From Semisulcospira habei (lineage: Eukaryota; Mollusca; Gastropoda; Semisulcospiridae), in assembly GCA_036245525.1 (NCBI GenBank), contig BTPG01000003.1:158441897-158505896 (forward strand): a stretch of 64,000 nucleotides of DNA. The letters run 5' to 3'. The notes beneath the pieces were generated by a model, which had not been told where the DNA came from, made no database searches, and saw only the letters and a list, made by a program, of their open reading frames with translations. Positions within the stretch are counted from its first letter, which is position 1. Each line of letters opens with the position of its first letter. Positions 61,200-64,000 of the stretch are shown piece by piece. The position numbers and the translations under genes were made by a program.

Positions 61200-64000
61200 A
61201 TGGACAACCGTCAAAGATTAAGAAACGTGTTTCACACAACTGACTTACCTATATCTAATATTTACAATGTCTATGAATCAATAGAAAGATCTTTTTTAGT
61301 TATACAAAATAACCTTCTTTCTGATAGTGTAAAGATTCAGATTGTTGCAAAAATAGAATTTGTCAGAGATGTTGGTGAAGTTATTGTAACGTATATCTCG
61401 ACAAGGCAGCACACAGTTAATTCGAGAAGAGAACTAGAGAAAGTGTTTAGAGAAAGATTGTTACCAGACTTCCATGAAGCAATTGACAGAGCAGAAATGC
61501 AAGGGTCTGGCTGGCATGAAGGCCTTGTACATGAACTACAACTAAAGCAGTCAAGATATCATCCTATTTTAGGCAAATCATGGATACCACTACCAAAAGA
61601 GGTTGTAGACAAAAAGGGTGTGGTCAATATTCAGAACAATGATAATTTCTGTTTTATGTGGTGTGTACTTGCCAAACTGCATTTTGTAAAAACAAAACCT
61701 GAACGTGTATCTAACTATACCAATTTTATAAATGAACTCAACTTCAGTGGCATTGAGTTCCCTGTTAAAATAGAGGACATAGACTTGTTTGAAAAACTAA
61801 ATCCTGGTATATCTGTGAATGTGTTTGTGTGGGAAAATGAATCTGAGAATAAGTTACAGCCAATTAGAGTATCTCCAATTGCCCCAACCTATGGGCAGTC
61901 AGAAGATAAACATGTTGATATGTTACTAATAAGCTCTGGTGATAACTTTCACTACACAATTATTAGGAGTATGTCACGTCTATTTCACAATCATGTAACA
62001 AAACACAAGTGTAAACAGGAAGTTTGTAAAAAATGTTTACAGAGGTTTTCTTCTATTGCAGTAGCACACAAACATGTTTTAAATTGTAGGTCAGCTGATG
62101 ACGTACAAACAGTACTTAAGTATCCAGATCCTGGTAGTCAAGTGTATTTTAAGAACTATGGGAATCAGCAAAAGCTGCCGTTTGTAGTGTATGCAGATTT
62201 TGAATCACTCGTTGTTCCGTATGACGGTCCAATTCCAGAGTCATTACCAAAGACTATAAAATTGAGTGACCAAGTGGTGTGTTCTTTTGGATACATTCTT
62301 GTTAGGTCAGATGGTCAGCATACAGAACCTGTTATCTATAGGGGTGAAAATGCAGCAGCTGAGTTTTTAACAGAAATGAGACATCTGTATATTCAGGTAG
62401 TAAAGTATTTGGAAAACTGTCAGATGCCTTTGGTAATGACAGAAGAAGACAAACAGAATTTTGATGCAGCAGTGATGTGTTGGATTTGTGAACAACCTTT
62501 AGGAGGTGATAAAGTTCATGACCATGATCACATAACTGGACGTTACAGAGGTGCCGCACATAACAAATGTAACTTGTTTTTAAAAATAGATCCAAAAAAA
62601 TATAAACTACCTATCTTTTTCCACAATCTCAAAGGATATGATTCACATATTATCATGCAGGCTGTGGATGAGTCTTACAAAAAAATTAGTTGCATTGCCC
62701 AGACAACAGAGAAATACTTGACTTTTAGATTAGATAAATTAGCATTTTATGACTCTATGCAACATCTGTCTTTAGGTCTTGCTAGTCTGGCAGAAGGACT
62801 GACTGAGTATCCAATAACAAGTAAATATTTTGAGCCGGACTTGATTAAAAAAGGTGTTTATCCATATGAGTACATCAGTGACTGGGTTGTGTTTGAAGAA
62901 ACAAGACTGCCACCAAAAGAGAAATTTTATTCTACACTAACTGGCAAAGGTATTTCTGACTCTGAATATCAACACGCACTTGATGCATGGGGGAAGTTAG
63001 GATGTCAAACAATTGGTGACTATCACGACCAGTACTTGAAAGCTGATGTTTGCTTGCTAGCAGATGTATTTGAAAGTTACCGTGAGAAGGGTTTGTTACA
63101 TTACAGTCTTGACCCAGCTTGCTACATCACTAGTCCTGGCATGACATGGGATGCATTTTTGAAATCCAGTAAGATATTTATAGACCTGTTGTCTGATCGT
63201 ACGATGGGTGAAATGGTGGAACGTGGATTGAGGGGAGGCATTAGTTTAGCAGCAAATAATTATGCCAAGGCAAATAATAAATATCTTGATGACTTTGACC
63301 CCTCAAAGCCAAGGTCATTTATTACGTACGTGGACGCTAACAATTTGTACGGATTCGCGATGTGTGAATTGTTGCCATTAAAAAACTTTTGTTTGTATGA
63401 TTTGTCACAGTATGGCATAAAAAAATTAACAAAATATATTATGGATCGAGGTCAAAATGATGAAAAGGGTTGGATCTTTGAAGTAGACCTGGAGTACCCA
63501 CACCGCCTACATGATTACCATAATGATTATCCATTAGCAGTTGAGAAACTGAGTTTAACGGGGAAAAAAGAAGACACCAAACTTGTACCCAATCTGAATG
63601 ACAAATTTAATTACGTTTGCCACTATCGTTTGTTACAGTTTTACATCAGACATGGTTTAGTACTAAAAAAAGTTCATAGAGGAATTCAATTTGACCAAAG
63701 TGCTTTTATGAAAGATTACATAATGAAGAACACAACATTGCGTGCAAGAGATGGTAACACTGCATTTGACAAAGACTTCTTTAAGCTTATGAACAATGCC
63801 TGTTTTGGTAAGACGATGGAAAATCCTCATCACCGCAAAGATGTGAGACTGGTCACAACTGAATCGGGCGCAATTAAACTTACAAGTAAGCCTCAGTACA
63901 CAGGGTATAAAGAATTTCATCCATCATTGTATGCAGTGTCACTCAAAAAAAAGATTGTTAAACTGGATAAGCCAGTATTTATAGGTATGGCTATTCTGGA
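61200..64000 (+). CDS. polB: Protein-primed family B DNA polymerase (3' end outside window)
   Basis: ATG at 61200; 933 codons are open to the window edge. Residues 1-130 are unassigned. A INIQNNDNFCFMWCVLAKL block near 140-160 is typical of invertebrate Polinton-type polymerases. A C2HC zinc-like motif spans C276, C279, H292 and C296. Exonuclease motifs are YADFES (D333, E335), FFHNLKGYD (N476, D481) and YHDQYLKAD (Y608, D616). Between Exo I and II is an insert with C427, C430, DHDHITG (441-447) and C457, resembling endonuclease VII-type zinc/HNH modules. Polymerase motif A is YVDANNLYG (D712) and motif B is KLMNNACFGKTMEN (from K862). Motif C (DTDS) must lie past 64000. It copies the element genome using a protein primer. 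Confidence 0.95.
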   Translation, partial: MDNRQRLRNVFHTTDLPISNIYNVYESIERSFLVIQNNLLSDSVKIQIVAKIEFVRDVGEVIVTYISTRQHTVNSRRELEKVFRERLLPDFHEAIDRAEMQGSGWHEGLVHELQLKQSRYHPILGKSWIPLPKEVVDKKGVVNIQNNDNFCFMWCVLAKLHFVKTKPERVSNYTNFINELNFSGIEFPVKIEDIDLFEKLNPGISVNVFVWENESENKLQPIRVSPIAPTYGQSEDKHVDMLLISSGDNFHYTIIRSMSRLFHNHVTKHKCKQEVCKKCLQRFSSIAVAHKHVLNCRSADDVQTVLKYPDPGSQVYFKNYGNQQKLPFVVYADFESLVVPYDGPIPESLPKTIKLSDQVVCSFGYILVRSDGQHTEPVIYRGENAAAEFLTEMRHLYIQVVKYLENCQMPLVMTEEDKQNFDAAVMCWICEQPLGGDKVHDHDHITGRYRGAAHNKCNLFLKIDPKKYKLPIFFHNLKGYDSHIIMQAVDESYKKISCIAQTTEKYLTFRLDKLAFYDSMQHLSLGLASLAEGLTEYPITSKYFEPDLIKKGVYPYEYISDWVVFEETRLPPKEKFYSTLTGKGISDSEYQHALDAWGKLGCQTIGDYHDQYLKADVCLLADVFESYREKGLLHYSLDPACYITSPGMTWDAFLKSSKIFIDLLSDRTMGEMVERGLRGGISLAANNYAKANNKYLDDFDPSKPRSFITYVDANNLYGFAMCELLPLKNFCLYDLSQYGIKKLTKYIMDRGQNDEKGWIFEVDLEYPHRLHDYHNDYPLAVEKLSLTGKKEDTKLVPNLNDKFNYVCHYRLLQFYIRHGLVLKKVHRGIQFDQSAFMKDYIMKNTTLRARDGNTAFDKDFFKLMNNACFGKTMENPHHRKDVRLVTTESGAIKLTSKPQYTGYKEFHPSLYAVSLKKKIVKLDKPVFIGMAIL

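Larger units (their letters stand above)
53463..64000. mobile_element. Polinton/adintovirus-like integrated DNA element (right end outside window)
   Basis: Nine intact ORFs lie in 10 kb: four on the minus strand and five on the plus. Gaps are only 3-58 bp, there are no introns, and composition is uniformly AT-rich. Family hallmarks are a protein-primed type B DNA polymerase, a FtsK/HerA-like packaging ATPase and a probable major capsid protein directly upstream of the ATPase. These fit the Polinton/Maverick and adintovirus group (Polintoviricetes). No integrase or cysteine protease was found; they may lie past 64000. The gene set with two membrane proteins and an unassigned 425-residue protein does not match the standard Polinton layout that I know. 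Left border about 53463. Confidence 0.82.

Overview
The window looks like nuclear DNA of a marine invertebrate, most likely a mollusc. The case rests on spliced introns, a metazoan succinate-semialdehyde dehydrogenase gene, several DIRS-type retrotransposons, LINE ends with simple-repeat tails, tRNA-headed SINE fragments and palindromic MITE-like hairpins. The phylum is an inference from repeat style; the host gene alone only says metazoan.

Host gene. Eight consecutive coding exons of ALDH5A1 (mitochondrial succinate-semialdehyde dehydrogenase) run on the minus strand from about 38.8 kb down to 11.2 kb. All junctions have AG/GT splice sites and keep the reading frame, giving 348 codons from the N-terminus through the catalytic cysteine. 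The last part (roughly 140 residues by comparison with the family) was not found and probably lies left of the window.

Repeats in and beside the gene. Five DIRS-type (tyrosine-recombinase) retroelements lie at about 1-4.6, 4.75-10.96, 14.93-20.78, 20.79-25.01 and 28.0-35.89 kb. All point the same way as ALDH5A1. The third and fourth abut head to tail. The fifth has both inverted terminal repeats and the internal complementary region expected of DIRS, and its recombinase gene is split by a 1.9 kb LINE with a 13-bp target duplication. Other repeats are two further copies of that LINE, other LINE fragments, short hairpin families, and a dispersed family of roughly 165-bp units that carries exact DR1-like TGACCCTTGACCT sites.

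38.9-53.4 kb holds no gene I can support apart from one weak orphan exon candidate near 52 kb. It is repeats and unique non-coding DNA.

53.46 kb to the window end is a compact AT-rich block of nine intact ORFs plus one micro-ORF. It looks like an integrated Polinton/adintovirus-like DNA virus or transposon. It encodes a protein-primed family B DNA polymerase (cut by the window end), a packaging-type P-loop ATPase, a probable major capsid protein, a possible minor capsid protein, two membrane proteins and three unassigned proteins. Genes are separated by only 3-58 bp. Nearly all start at a short ATAAAAATG-type motif and two gene pairs share tiny divergent promoters. No integrase or protease was seen; those genes and the right terminus may lie beyond 64 kb. 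Intact frames suggest a recent or functional element. It is the most interesting part of the window.
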